Positions 19,801-27,495 of a stretch of DNA of 64,000 bases are shown here, in pieces; position 1 is the first letter of the stretch, and each line of letters begins with the position of its first letter. A program made the position numbers and the translations under genes. The notes under the pieces are model-generated. The model worked only from the letters and a program-made list of their open reading frames with translations, did not search any database and had not been told where the DNA came from. This DNA comes from Micromonospora sp. NBRC 110009 (GTDB lineage: Bacteria; Actinomycetota; Actinomycetes; Mycobacteriales; Micromonosporaceae): NCBI RefSeq assembly GCF_030518795.1, contig NZ_CP130427.1, positions 2,170,001-2,234,000 on the forward strand, in the 5' to 3' direction.

Positions 19801-20237
19801 GCGCTCTGCAGGTCGAGGCTGGTCATGGCGCCGTCGTGGTAGAGGAACGAGCCCGCCGCGGTGCCGGAGTTGGTCCAGTAGCCGACCGCGTCGCCGGCGT
19901 CGTTGACGTCCCTGGTGGTGCTGCCGCCGGCGTCCGGCATGAGCGGGTGCAGGTCGACCGGGGGCTTGCCGGCCTGGAGCAGCAGAGCGCTGGTGTGTGA
20001 CTCGACCCCCTCGATCCAGCGCCCGGCGGCGACGACGCCGCCGTCGTTCAACTCTCCGACGCCGGTGCTCACGCCGGTGAGTCGGCCCATGACGCCGAGG
20101 TCGACGACGGTGACGGTGGGGGTGGTCGTGGCCGCGGCCGCCGGTGGCGGCGAGGTCACCGACCCGAGCAGGGGCGCGACCACCACGCCGGCAAGCAGCG
20201 CGGCGAGGCGTCGGCGGGCGGACAGGGCGATGGGCAT
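13860..20237 (-). CDS. Giant secreted protein: HAF repeats, lipase-like domain, PKD/Ig-like domains
   Basis: 2125 residues with a Sec signal peptide (residues 1-35, Ala-rich cleavage site). Approximate order: HAF-repeat block (40-350), with motifs such as INDAGQISGYG and VNDAGVVVGVSD; alpha/beta hydrolase of lipase/PGAP1 type (475-720), with ILVHGYKSNA and the nucleophile motif AHSMGG near 567; beta domains; a divergent InlB B-repeat (945-1010, ending VVAKF); a second HAF block (1010-1370); a DUF11-type repeat (1375-1495); a choice-of-anchor-D domain (1500-1605); then three PKD/Ig-like domains and a conserved C-terminal module. It lacks LPXTG or a C-terminal TM helix, so it is probably released or non-covalently bound. 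The lipase flanked by two HAF blocks is unusual. The BTAD regulator immediately upstream is a plausible controller. Confidence 0.9.
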   Translation of the reverse strand: MPIALSARRRLAALLAGVVVAPLLGSVTSPPPAAAATTTPTVTVVDLGVMGRLTGVSTGVGELNDGGVVAAGRWIEGVESHTSALLLQAGKPPVDLHPLMPDAGGSTTRDVNDAGDAVGYWTNSGTAAGSFLYHDGAMTSLDLQSAEAISNTGFVAGGDWVRDPQGKVLRLGSLGGGQTHADGVNDAGVVVGVSDTDPAPDVLSPRAFRTKPGEPISAKDGLGSPLGGRSQAFDVNNAGQVAGWGGEPGSGGHQPVIWQADGSPVLYRTSYGGEVAAINEAGAGVGSIRILNSQFDHAALFQDGAVTDLNTLLPDGSDWELVAATGINDAGQISGYGRRNGDFDQHAFLMTLGEGPVLDSVRVEHQEYPTGTWVDATKNGTTDGNTVRVTVRVTNRSELASITSIELVDAETGEVVENGKRLEVLDPGESLARQFRWDTVGLAWNRDGTAHPDPRRLIVRLRTSERVRDAKEVSLLVKPRPVILVHGYKSNAASSWGKYQPILSSGHPLLKGWAVGDGQSEGVLDTGSLDKPFERTNTISENAQQEALYIEGVRNRTDAWHVDIVAHSMGGLISRWYVQELMPEPTDSGPVVNRLIMMGTPNMGSPCADLILDDAAMFGQQAPLMPATQQLSTAYDALSFNPNIVDRRGVTFSNMVGVGQIVPCYYAGTGDIVVPRASARYVYDDVPESDTMHTEMTETQSDFDTYVLPRLATDPRRNGATTLAAGDEQAPIVAPQGIGAASPTVAPGATVDVPLDVPAGEQAGVVTMAPPTVGLTLLDPSGAERGSSPAAADADQPFRGLVVDDPAAGRWTLRLRNTGSGEVRVPLSAWIAGNPLTVEVTAAQVAPDGTVRVSARLDNDGKAVPGADVNAVVLGERGDRAELTLYDDGTHDDGAAGDGGYASRTVLAAGPHSIVVLARSDQGTRVGRTAVEVKPVDTGSYTLSAEAGPGGQVTVDPQQDEYPAGTEVTLHATPKPGFLLQGWTVDGKPAGTTPDLKLKMDRDHVVVAKFLTYAITDLGSLSSDPQDTVEGVALNDKGQVVGRTIVVRRDGSKTARAFLWEDGTMRNLGTLPCTTSDGEDGQCVSFAGDINNAGVVVGTSEEVNHGSDHKDGWHAFRWADGRMTALPSMPDAVGGGFASAYGINDDGEIVGHSMEQDPDWDYRWWAVRWNASGERTDATQDLYFESAPTRAGINGSGAVVGHEYVPDGWRAAAWADGEVSPVAVPETCGGANGSRAHDIADDGTVVGEFCTLEVFDQKNAFVSRDGKTTDLGRGIAYAVNESGLVVGTGQTLSWDSTGRAVLWQDGVKYELASLAGGACQGSGEEVYSSPCVGLTSAVDVNERGQILVNGSVTTRKPGDPKTVLRVARALLLTPVTATADLDVKQTVSAATTAPGAPVTWTTTVTNAGPNTATAVHLETLLPDGVSITGCTVSTGESCDADATLRSVVLPELAKGESVQVTVRGTVTSEPGSTLTAKAQAWSRPVPDLRRDNDVATATTSVVQLLDKTALKFWDQRVGSTSYPSAVTLTNRLTVPLRVTGVSATGDFAAAASCPASLAPGASCPVQVTFTPTALGTRTGTVKITTDVATLTVAVDGNGIAANARPVVTTPAPVTVPEGSEVVLTVPFTDADTTDTHTAQVVWPRQPMPGPVPAKVVESSGSGTVTASWTYTDNLSDTAAVIVTDSKGEVGFAPAPFTVQNVAPTVSAGPDVTLEPGGTLTRAGSVTDPSPVDSVTATVDYGDGTGAQPLPLGGGRTFALSHGYAAAGTYPVTVTARDDDGGVGTATFTVTVRAGNEAPHLEWMPPAATPAEGERLSMPGSVIDPDGDAVTVTVDYGDGTEVRPVPVQDGRFVLDHTYVEDGEHAVTLRADDGRGGTDSATVRVVVLNAAPRVGIDAPTSGLVVPVGTEVRMAGSFTDAGRKDTHTAQWVVDGVAVPGAVVERDGSGTVEATRTFTAPGVYPLQLTVTDDDGGSGSAVTVGDADAYVVVYDPDGGFVTGGVRLTLGGEKASLGFVARYEKGATTPSGETQLSVRAAGLDLHSTSYQWLTVGPGRAAYQGTGTLGGRSGYAFLVSVIDGDVVGGPDRVRMKVWEVATGTVGYDTQPGDPLTAEPTTAIDGGNLVVHP

Positions 20238-20332
20238 ACGGATCTCCGGGCATGGTGAGGCAACCTCCGCACCCTGTCAGCCGGCGCTTGCGGGAGACTT
20301 GCGCGGCGCTAGCGCCCGGCCATCGCCGCCGC

Positions 20333-23300
20333 TCAGGCGGGTCGGTCCACCGAGTACAGCGGACGGGGGCCGCGCAGCCGGTCGACGAAGAGCGCCGCGC
20401 CCTGCTGCTGGCCGACTTCCAGCCCCCGCCGGATCGCGAGGGCCGCGGCTTCGTGGTCGCCCAGTCGGTCGAGCGTCCGCGCCCGCAGTCGGTACAGCTC
20501 GACCAGGAAGAACTCCTCGCCGTTGCGGTCGGACGCCTCGATGCCCCGGTCGATCGCGGCCAGGGCTTCCGCCGGGCGGCCGGCGAGCAGTTCGAGCTCG
20601 CCGAGAATCCCGAGCAGCAGGTGGCTGAACATCGCCCCGGCCCCGGCGAACACCTCGACCGCCGTCCTGACCTCGGCAATTCCGGCGGGGTCGCCGCCGC
20701 GTACGCGGCCCCAGCCGAGCGGGCCGAGGGAGAACGCCTCGAGCTGCGCGAAGCCGTGCTCCCGGCAGATCGCGAGACCTTCGGCCGCCGCGCTGAACGC
20801 TCCCGCGGCGTCGTCGAGCCACAGCCGCCGCCAGGACTCCAGCACCTGCAGGTACGCCTTCGTGTACGGGTCGCCCAGCTCGTCACCACGGCGGCGCGCC
20901 GCGGCGGCCGCCTGCCCCGACTCCTCGCGCCGGCCGAGCATCGCCAGCACGATGGAGAGCCAACCCCGGCTGGTCGCGGCCGGATGCTGGAGGAAGATGT
21001 CCAGCCGTACCGCCTCGGCATGCCGGTCGGCGAGCGGCACGCACGCCTCCAGCTCGGCCCGGGCCTCGGCGAGCCGGCCCTGATGCCAGCGGACCTGTCC
21101 ACGGGCGTGCAAGGCGGCGATGCGCAGCATGGCGTCGTCGCGCTCCACGGCTGCCCCGTCCAACTGATCCACGGCCAGATCGGCGTCCTCGATCCGCCCG
21201 CTCACCAGCGCGGTGCCCCAGATACCCCAGAGCGCCGAGAGCAGGTCGTCCACCGAGCCCGCCGCGCGGGAGAGCGCCAGGGCGAGGCGCCGCTGCTCGG
21301 CGACGGCCGGGGCGTCGTAGCCCAGCGCGAGGGTGAGCAGCGAGCCGAGGGCGGTGCGGGCCTGCAACTCCAGCTCCCGGCCCGGTTGGCCGGGTACGAG
21401 CACGACCCGGTCGAGCGCGGCCCGCAGATGCCGCTCGGCCTCGTCGAAGGCCCACCGGCCGCGGGCATGCTCGGCGGCGAGGAGCGTGTGCCGCACGCAG
21501 CGCGCCGGGTCGGTGCCACTCGCGGCCAGGTGGTGGGCCAGCACGGCCGCGTGCTCCGCCAGGCTGTCCGGGTACCGGGCCTCGACCGCGGCGGCGGCCC
21601 GGTCGTGCAGCCGGGCCCGGCGGGCCCGGGGCACCTCGGCGAGCAGCGTCTCCTGGACCAACGCGTGCGCGAAGCGGAAGCGCGGGACCGCGGCCGGCTC
21701 CTCGCTGAGCAGACCGGAGCGCAGTGCCCGGTCGACGGCCGCGTCGATGGTGGGCGCGGGCACGCCGGAGACCGCCTCCAGCAGCGGCAGGTCGAAGACC
21801 CGGCCGGCCACCGCGGCCGCCTCCAGCACCGCCCGGTCCGCGGGCGCGACCCGGCGCAACCGCCGGGCCACCGCCTCGCGGACCCCCTCGGGTACGACGC
21901 CGTCGTCGAGGACCGCGTCCGGACCGCCGAGGCGGACCACCTGGGTGATGAAGAAGGGATTGCCGTCGGTACGCGCGGCCACCGCGCTCGCCACCTCCGG
22001 TGACACCGTTCGACCCGTCGCCTCGGCGATGTAGGTCCGCACCTCGTCGACACCGAGGCCGCGCAGCGTGACCCGGTGGGCACCGACCCGGGCCAGCCCG
22101 GCCAGCAGGTGCCCGCTCGGGTCGTCGGTGACGTCGTTGGGCAGGCGCACCGTGGCCACGATGGCGACGGGGACGTCGCGCAGGTGGGCGGCGACCAGCT
22201 CGAGCAGGTGCAACGACTCCTGGTCGGCCCAGTGCAGGTCCTCGAGCACGACGAGCAGCGGCCGGCGGCGGCCGGCCGAGGCGAGCAGCGCGACGACGGC
22301 GTCGACCAGCTGGGCGCGAGCCTGTGCCGGGCTGGTCGCGTCGGGGGCCGCCCCACGATCCCCCAGGTCCGGCAGGAGGAGCGCCGCGGGGGCGGCGCGC
22401 CCGGAGAGCAGCTCCCGTCCCTCCGGGCCGTCGCCGACGACGTCGCGCAGCGCCTGGGTCCACGGCCAGAGGTCAGGCGCGCCCTCGTGCTCCCAACAGC
22501 GACCCCAGACCACGAGGGCACCCGCAGCGGTGGCGTGTACGGCCGCCTCTTCGGCCAACCGGGTCTTGCCGATGCCCGCCTCGCCGGTCAGCGTGACCAC
22601 GGTCGTGGCCCCGGCCCAGGCGGTGGCGAGCGCGGCGTCGAGCCGGGCGAGTTCGTCGTCGCGTCCCACGACGGGAGGCCGGCTGGGCGCGACCGGTTGC
22701 GGGGCGGGGGCCGGCGCTGCGGCAGCGGTCCGGACGGGAGCGACCGGCAGGTCGAGCGCCGGGTCCTGGCGCAGCACCCGCTCGTACAGCTGCTGCAGCT
22801 CCCGCCCCGGGTCGACACCGAGCTCGTCAGCGAGCAGCCGCCGGCCCTCGACGTAGACCGCGAGCGCATCGGCCTGCCGGCCACTGCGATAGAGCGCGAG
22901 CATGAGCGCGCCGCGCAGCCGCTCGCGCAGCGGGGCCTGACCCACGGCGGCGAGCAGCTCGTCGGCGAGGTACCTGTGCCGGCCGAGCGCGAGGTCGAGT
23001 TCGGCGGCGAGCTCGCGGGCGGACCAGCGCCCCTCGTCCAGCCGCACCGCCTCGGCCCGCACTGCCGGCACGGGAATGTCGGCGTAGGCCGGACCGCGCC
23101 ACAGGGCGAGCCCCTCGTCGAGGACCCGACGGGCGTCGGTGAACCGGCCGGCGTCGCGCAAGTCGTGGGCGCCGCGGACCGCCCGTTCGAAGCGGCTGAC
23201 GTCGAAGGCCTCCTCGGCGAGGGCCAGCAGGTAGCCGGCCGGCCGGGTGGCGAGGACCTCGGCGGCCGGGACGCCCGCCTGGTCGAGCAGCCGGCGCAGG

Positions 23301-23539
23301 CGGGAGACGTACGCCTGCAAGCTGCCGCGCGCGCTCGCCACCGGCTTGTCGGACCACAGCCGGTCGACGAGGGTCTCGGCGGGCACCACCCGGTTGAGGT
23401 CGAGCAGCAGGGCGGCGAGCAGCGTACGCAGCTGAGCGGCCGCGAGATCGACCGGTATTGCTCCGACGCGCACCTCGACCGGTCCGAGCCCGCGGATTTC
23501 GAGCGCGCCGACGCGGTGCTCAACCACGCCGTCCACCAC
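20333..23539 (-). CDS. BTAD/AfsR-type regulator with AAA ATPase and TPR-like repeats
   Basis: 1068 residues. An N-terminal OmpR-like winged helix (about residues 12-95, with RLWSDKPVASARGSLQAYVSRLRRLL) and a bacterial transcriptional activation domain (about 100-245) together make a SARP head. A large AAA_16 ATPase follows, with VVGRDDELARLD, Walker A GEAGIGKTRLAEEA near 310 and Walker B LLVVLEDLHWAD near 430. The C-terminal third is helical and TPR-like. No C-terminal LuxR helix-turn-helix is present. Proteins of this build activate nearby genes after nucleotide and signal binding. The only tightly linked downstream gene is the giant secreted HAF/lipase protein. The start is GTG at 23539; nearby alternatives exist. 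Confidence 0.92.
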   Translation of the reverse strand: MVDGVVEHRVGALEIRGLGPVEVRVGAIPVDLAAAQLRTLLAALLLDLNRVVPAETLVDRLWSDKPVASARGSLQAYVSRLRRLLDQAGVPAAEVLATRPAGYLLALAEEAFDVSRFERAVRGAHDLRDAGRFTDARRVLDEGLALWRGPAYADIPVPAVRAEAVRLDEGRWSARELAAELDLALGRHRYLADELLAAVGQAPLRERLRGALMLALYRSGRQADALAVYVEGRRLLADELGVDPGRELQQLYERVLRQDPALDLPVAPVRTAAAAPAPAPQPVAPSRPPVVGRDDELARLDAALATAWAGATTVVTLTGEAGIGKTRLAEEAAVHATAAGALVVWGRCWEHEGAPDLWPWTQALRDVVGDGPEGRELLSGRAAPAALLLPDLGDRGAAPDATSPAQARAQLVDAVVALLASAGRRRPLLVVLEDLHWADQESLHLLELVAAHLRDVPVAIVATVRLPNDVTDDPSGHLLAGLARVGAHRVTLRGLGVDEVRTYIAEATGRTVSPEVASAVAARTDGNPFFITQVVRLGGPDAVLDDGVVPEGVREAVARRLRRVAPADRAVLEAAAVAGRVFDLPLLEAVSGVPAPTIDAAVDRALRSGLLSEEPAAVPRFRFAHALVQETLLAEVPRARRARLHDRAAAAVEARYPDSLAEHAAVLAHHLAASGTDPARCVRHTLLAAEHARGRWAFDEAERHLRAALDRVVLVPGQPGRELELQARTALGSLLTLALGYDAPAVAEQRRLALALSRAAGSVDDLLSALWGIWGTALVSGRIEDADLAVDQLDGAAVERDDAMLRIAALHARGQVRWHQGRLAEARAELEACVPLADRHAEAVRLDIFLQHPAATSRGWLSIVLAMLGRREESGQAAAAARRRGDELGDPYTKAYLQVLESWRRLWLDDAAGAFSAAAEGLAICREHGFAQLEAFSLGPLGWGRVRGGDPAGIAEVRTAVEVFAGAGAMFSHLLLGILGELELLAGRPAEALAAIDRGIEASDRNGEEFFLVELYRLRARTLDRLGDHEAAALAIRRGLEVGQQQGAALFVDRLRGPRPLYSVDRPA

Positions 23540-23709
23540 ACCTTCCCCGCCGGTCGCGTGCCGTCCGGCGCCCCCCGCGGCATGCTGCCAGAGTGGACCC
23601 GGCAGGCGGCTCGACCATTCGGGCTGCTAACCGGGGGATCCGGACCATGGGATCCAGCGGGTCGGTCAGAAGGATAAGTACGGCAGCCGCCGTCCGTCGG
23701 ACGGCGAAC

Positions 23710-23738
23710 GGGCCGGGACCCCCCGTGGGTCCCGGCCC
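23710..23738. terminator. Terminator hairpin downstream of the 69-aa gene
   Basis: Perfect 12-base GC-rich arms (23710-23721 and 23727-23738) with a five-base loop, placed 16 bases beyond the stop of the minus-strand gene at 23754. Confidence 0.75.
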
Positions 23739-23753
23739 GCACGTCGCGGATCG

Positions 23754-23963
23754 TCAGCGTTCCGATCCGCCCTGTCTCCGGCGTCTCGTCTCGGCGCGCC
23801 CCTGGTCGATGCCGTGATCGACCTGGTCGGCGAAGCGCCCTTCCTTGATCTTGTCAGTGAAGCGACCCTCGGTCACCCGGTCGAATCGCTCGCGGACGTT
23901 CTCGGCCACCTTCTCCAGCCGTTCCTCCGCCTGTTGCGCCACCTTCTTCGCCGATTCCGTCAT
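23754..23963 (-). CDS. Small charged helical protein, 69 aa
   Basis: 69 residues, almost entirely helical and charged, starting MTESAKKVAQQAEERLEKV. It contains two short related units, EGRFTDKIK and EGRFADQVD, before a basic C-terminus. The layout recalls small actinobacterial proteins annotated as Rv0909-type antitoxins or CsbD-like stress proteins, but no partner toxin is adjacent, so a toxin-antitoxin role is not supported. A strong hairpin follows its stop. It has about 160 bases of gene-free sequence upstream before panE. Confidence 0.6.
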   Translation of the reverse strand: MTESAKKVAQQAEERLEKVAENVRERFDRVTEGRFTDKIKEGRFADQVDHGIDQGRAETRRRRQGGSER

Positions 23964-24122
23964 GGCTCCCCCTGCCAGTTCGGAGTCCGGATTGAGTTGG
24001 TTGGGCCTGGTTCAGACGTTAGCGGATCGCCTCCGTCCGGCACCCCGGTTTCCCCGAAACCCACCGGGCGGCCCAGGGCGACAGACCTGGGCCAACCGGC
24101 GGCTGAGCCTGGAGACAGCACA

Positions 24123-25046
24123 CTATCCGCAGGCGAGGCGCCGTTCGTGCACGCGCAGAGCCACCGTCGTGGCGTCCAGCAGCGGAGTGGGTACGCCGAA
24201 CGCACGGGCCCGCGCCGTGAGGTCGCCGAAGATCTGCTCGGCCTCGGTCGGCTGCCCGGCGACCAGGTCACGGTAGAGCGAGGCGGTGTCGGCCGAGTTG
24301 GGCCGGGTCACGAAGGCCTGGACATTGTCGAGGGCCTGCTTCGGCACCGGATGCCCGGCTGCTGCGGCGACGGCCGCTGCCTCGGCTGCGATCTGCGGGC
24401 CGAGGCGAGAGCCTTCGGGGACTGCGAGGGCGTCGCCCACCGAACCGCGTACCAGGGTGTTGAGGGCGCCGAGCGTGCTGATGAAGACCCACTTGTGCCA
24501 CATGGCTCTGTTGATGTCCGGCGAGACGGAGAAGTCGAAGCCCGCGCCGGACAGCACCGCAGCGATCTGCTCGACGCGCTGCGACGGGCCGCCCTGCTGT
24601 TCGCCGATGACGATCTCGGCCAGGGTGCCCAGCCGGACAATGTCACCCTCGGCGTCGAGCGTGGTGAGGACGCGGACCACGCCGCCGAGCACGGCGTCCA
24701 CGTCGAACCGCTCGTTCAGCGTGTCCATGTGCGCCATCCCGTTCAAGAACGGGATCACCGTGGTACGCGGGCCGACCGCGGCGGCGACGTCGTCGATCGC
24801 CGCCGGCAGCGCGGTGGCCTTCACCGAGACGAGCACGACGTCGTAATGCCCATCGATCTCGGCGGCGGTAAGCAGCCGTGGCGTGAGCACGGTCTCGGTT
24901 CCCAGGCCGGTGATTCGCAGCCCGCGCTCGCGGAGCACGTCGGCGCGTTTGGGCCGGACGAGGAAGGTGACGTCCCGGCCGGCCTGCTGGAGCTGGGCGC
25001 CGAAGTAGCCTCCGGTCGCGCCCGCCCCGACGACAAGAATTCTCAT
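24123..25046 (-). CDS. panE: 2-dehydropantoate 2-reductase (ketopantoate reductase)
   Basis: 307 residues from the ATG at 25046; an in-frame extension to 25079 was rejected because it lacks a ribosome site and shifts the start away from the nucleotide-binding strand. The N-terminal Rossmann motif is ILVVGAGATGGYFGAQL, binding NADPH. The helical C-terminal ApbA domain includes MWHKWVFISTLGALNTL with the conserved Lys/Asn region. PanE reduces ketopantoate to pantoate in pantothenate/CoA biosynthesis. Many actinobacteria carry several paralogues, so a related 2-ketoacid reductase activity is possible. It is divergent from the CGNR regulator. Confidence 0.88.
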   Translation of the reverse strand: MRILVVGAGATGGYFGAQLQQAGRDVTFLVRPKRADVLRERGLRITGLGTETVLTPRLLTAAEIDGHYDVVLVSVKATALPAAIDDVAAAVGPRTTVIPFLNGMAHMDTLNERFDVDAVLGGVVRVLTTLDAEGDIVRLGTLAEIVIGEQQGGPSQRVEQIAAVLSGAGFDFSVSPDINRAMWHKWVFISTLGALNTLVRGSVGDALAVPEGSRLGPQIAAEAAAVAAAAGHPVPKQALDNVQAFVTRPNSADTASLYRDLVAGQPTEAEQIFGDLTARARAFGVPTPLLDATTVALRVHERRLACG

Positions 25047-25129
25047 GCGCCGAGACGTTACTGGCCGAGCAGGTAACACAACAGCACCTGTGGGGTGATC
25101 TGGGTTACCGCTTGAACCGGTATCATCGA

Positions 25130-25696
25130 GTGGTGTTTCAGGATGAGGCGGCCTTCCGGTTCGTCGGCGGCCGGGTTTCGGTCGACTTCACCGCGACCCA
25201 CGGCCTACGGTGGCGCGATCCCAGCGTCGAACGCATCCCTGCCCCGGCCGATCTCGCGCGCTGGTTCGTCGAGGCGGGCCTGATCGACATCCCCGTGCCG
25301 GTTTCCGCCTCGGCCCTCCGCAGCGCCCGTGAGCTGCGCGAAGCCCTCTATCGGCTGATGCGCGGCCGGGTCCTCGAGGAACCGCTGGACCGGCGAGCCA
25401 TCGATCTGGTGAACCGCTGGGCGGCCAAGGCGCCACCCGCGATCCGGCTCACGGCGGACGGTTCGGCGAAACACCTCGTGGCACCCACCGCCGACGGGCT
25501 GCTGGCGTTCGTGGCGCGCGACGGCGTCGACCTGCTCGGCGGCTCCCACGCCAACCGCCTGCGCGAATGCTCCAGCGACACGTGCACGCTGATCTACCTG
25601 GACACCTCGCGGGCGGGCAGCCGCCGTTGGTGCTCCATGGAGGTCTGCGGCAGCCGCGACAAGATGGCCCGCTACCGCCGGCGCGCCGCCGACTGA
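25130..25696 (+). CDS. CGNR zinc-finger / ABATE-domain regulator
   Basis: About 188 residues from a GTG at 25130. The N-terminal ABATE ligand-binding domain runs to about residue 135, with FVGGRVSVDFTATHGLRW. The C-terminal CGNR zinc finger reads LRECSSDTCTLIYLDTSRAGSRRWCSMEVCGSRDKMARYRRR, whose four Cys bind zinc and whose basic end binds DNA; the family motif CGN appears here as CGS. TATCAT just before the start could be a -10 box of a leaderless message, supporting a start here instead of the TTG at 25112. It is divergent from panE, which it may control; this is inferred from position only. Confidence 0.88.
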   Translation: MVFQDEAAFRFVGGRVSVDFTATHGLRWRDPSVERIPAPADLARWFVEAGLIDIPVPVSASALRSARELREALYRLMRGRVLEEPLDRRAIDLVNRWAAKAPPAIRLTADGSAKHLVAPTADGLLAFVARDGVDLLGGSHANRLRECSSDTCTLIYLDTSRAGSRRWCSMEVCGSRDKMARYRRRAAD

Positions 25697-25747
25697 CCCA
25701 CGTCGGCGTCGTGGACATGCAGCCGGTCAGGGGGAGCGAAACGCGGA

Positions 25748-25782
25748 AGGCCGGCGCGGCCCGGAAGGGCACACGCCGGCCT
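25748..25782. terminator. Hairpin between CGNR gene and hspR
   Basis: Nine-base arms AGGCCGGCG (25748-25756) and CGCCGGCCT (25774-25782) around a 17-base loop, lying between two convergent stops (25696 and 25809). Probably a bidirectional terminator. Confidence 0.6.
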
Positions 25783-25808
25783 GCGTCAGTGGGCGGCGGA
25801 GTAGGGGA

Positions 25809-26249
25809 TCAGCGGTCGGGGGTGCGGCGGGGGCGCCAGACGACGAGCGCGGTGGAGGTGCGGTTGGTGGGGACCAGGTCACCGCGGGTGAAGCCGCCCA
25901 GCGACTCCAGCTCGGCGATCCGGCGGTACGCGGCGTCCAGCTCCGCCTCCAGCCGGGCCACCCGCCGCTGGGCCTCCTCGAGCAGCCGCTCCAACCCGAT
26001 GATCCGCTTGACCCCGGCCAGGTTGATCCCGTCGTCCTGGCTGAGGCGCTGCACCTCGCGGAGCAGCACCACGTCCCGGACGCTGTACCGGCGACCACCG
26101 CCGGCGGCCCGGCCGGCCTGCACCAGACCCAGCCGGTCGTACTGGCGCAGGGTCTGCGGGTGCATCCCCGCCATCCGCGCCGCGACCGAGATCATCAGCA
26201 CCTTGGCCTCGTAGGCAGGGTCACCCGAGCCGACGAACTCCTGCGACAT
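25809..26249 (-). CDS. hspR: Heat-shock repressor HspR (MerR family)
   Basis: 146 residues. A MerR helix-turn-helix (about residues 18-50) reads ISVAARMAGMHPQTLRQYDRLGLV, followed by RRYSVRDVVLLREVQRLSQDDGINLAGVKRI and a coiled-coil (about 85-115). HspR binds HAIR operators and represses dnaK and clpB, usually with DnaK as co-repressor. It is the last gene of dnaK-grpE-dnaJ-hspR, 30 bases after dnaJ, the standard autoregulated arrangement. HAIR sites are visible at 30290, 30343 and 8380. Confidence 0.96.
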   Translation of the reverse strand: MSQEFVGSGDPAYEAKVLMISVAARMAGMHPQTLRQYDRLGLVQAGRAAGGGRRYSVRDVVLLREVQRLSQDDGINLAGVKRIIGLERLLEEAQRRVARLEAELDAAYRRIAELESLGGFTRGDLVPTNRTSTALVVWRPRRTPDR

Positions 26250-26280
26250 CCCCGCTCACCTCCGCTGCCTGCTCACCCGA

Positions 26281-27459
26281 TCAACCGAACCGACGCACCC
26301 GCGCGTCGAGATGTTCCCGCGCCGCGGGTGGGGTCTGCTCCGCGAACGCCTCCAGCGCCGCCCGCGCCTCGTCCGACACCTTCGCCGGAACCACCACATC
26401 GAGGGTGACCAGCAGGTCACCGGCGCGGCCGTCCTTGCGTACGACGCCCTTGCCCCGGGCCCGCAGCACCCGACCGCTCGGAGTACCCGGTGGCACCCGG
26501 AGGGTCACCGTGCCGTCCAGGGTCGGCACCCGCAGGTCCGTGCCGAGTACCGCCTCGGCGAAGGTGATCGGCACGGTCAGGGTCAGGTCGTCCCCGCTGC
26601 GCCCGAACAGCTCGTCCGGGCGCACCTTCACCTGGACGAACAGATCGCCCGCGGGACCGCCCCGCTCACCGGGCTCGCCCCGGCCGGCCAGCCGGATGCG
26701 CTGGCCGTCGGCCACCCCGGCGGGGAAGCGGACGTTCAGCGTCCGGGTCTTGGTCACCCCGCCGGTGCCGTGGCACTCGGGGCACTTCTCCTCGACGATG
26801 GTGCCCACACCCTGGCAGTTGCGGCAGGGCTCGGAGAAGCTGAACGACCCCTGGTTGCGGGTGGTCACCCCGGCGCCGTGGCAGACCGGGCAGGCCACCG
26901 GCTGGGTGCCCGGCTTCGCCCCGTTGCCGTGGCAGGTGTCGCAGACCCCGGGGGCGCGCAGCGTCAGCGGCAACGTGACGCCACGTACGGCGTCCTCGAA
27001 GTCGAGCGCCACCTCGGCCTCGACGTCCCGGCCCCGGGCGGGGCCGCGCGGACGGGCCGCGCCGCCGGCGCCACCGCCGGTGAAGATCGAGCCGAACAGA
27101 TCGCCCAGCCCGCCGCCGAACCGACCCTCGCCGCCGGCCGCCCCGCCGAACAGATCGGAGACGTCGAACGGCATGCCGCCCGGCTGGCCCGCACCCCGCG
27201 CGTTGCGGCGGAACGCGCCCGAACCGAAGAGCGAACGCATCTCGTCGTACTCGCGGCGCTTCTTCTCGTCGCCGAGCACCGCGTACGCCTCGGAGACGGC
27301 CTTGAACCGCTCCTCGGCCCTGGGGTCACCGGGGTTGTGGTCCGGGTGCGACTCCCGCGCCAACTTCCGGTACGACTTCTTGATCTCGTCCGCGGAGGCG
27401 GACTTCTCCACGCCCAGCGCGGCGTAGTAGTCCTTCTCGATCCAGTCCTTGGAACTCAC
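26281..27459 (-). CDS. dnaJ: Chaperone DnaJ
   Basis: 392 residues from the GTG at 27459, preceded by a GGAAGGGGG ribosome site; the in-frame extension to 27477 runs into that site and was dropped. The J domain (residues 7-75) has the catalytic HPD in SHPDHNPGD. A Gly/Phe region with Gly/Ala-rich stretches follows, then four zinc-binding CxxCxGxG-type repeats (CDTCHGNG, CPVCHGAG, CRNCQGVG, CPECHGTG) and two C-terminal beta domains. It stimulates DnaK ATPase and delivers substrates. A GC hairpin lies between grpE and dnaJ and may reduce read-through or alter message stability. Confidence 0.97.
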   Translation of the reverse strand: MSSKDWIEKDYYAALGVEKSASADEIKKSYRKLARESHPDHNPGDPRAEERFKAVSEAYAVLGDEKKRREYDEMRSLFGSGAFRRNARGAGQPGGMPFDVSDLFGGAAGGEGRFGGGLGDLFGSIFTGGGAGGAARPRGPARGRDVEAEVALDFEDAVRGVTLPLTLRAPGVCDTCHGNGAKPGTQPVACPVCHGAGVTTRNQGSFSFSEPCRNCQGVGTIVEEKCPECHGTGGVTKTRTLNVRFPAGVADGQRIRLAGRGEPGERGGPAGDLFVQVKVRPDELFGRSGDDLTLTVPITFAEAVLGTDLRVPTLDGTVTLRVPPGTPSGRVLRARGKGVVRKDGRAGDLLVTLDVVVPAKVSDEARAALEAFAEQTPPAAREHLDARVRRFG

Positions 27460-27495
27460 CGGTCCACCCCCTTCCACGGGACGTACCCCGGGCGC

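Noticed and set aside
14997..20000. Two plus-strand frames of more than 800 codons each
   Set aside because: Both are antisense to the giant HAF/lipase gene, which has a signal peptide and clear domains.
23754..23963. Toxin-antitoxin module
   Set aside because: The 69-residue protein resembles small antitoxin-like proteins only loosely and no toxin gene is adjacent.
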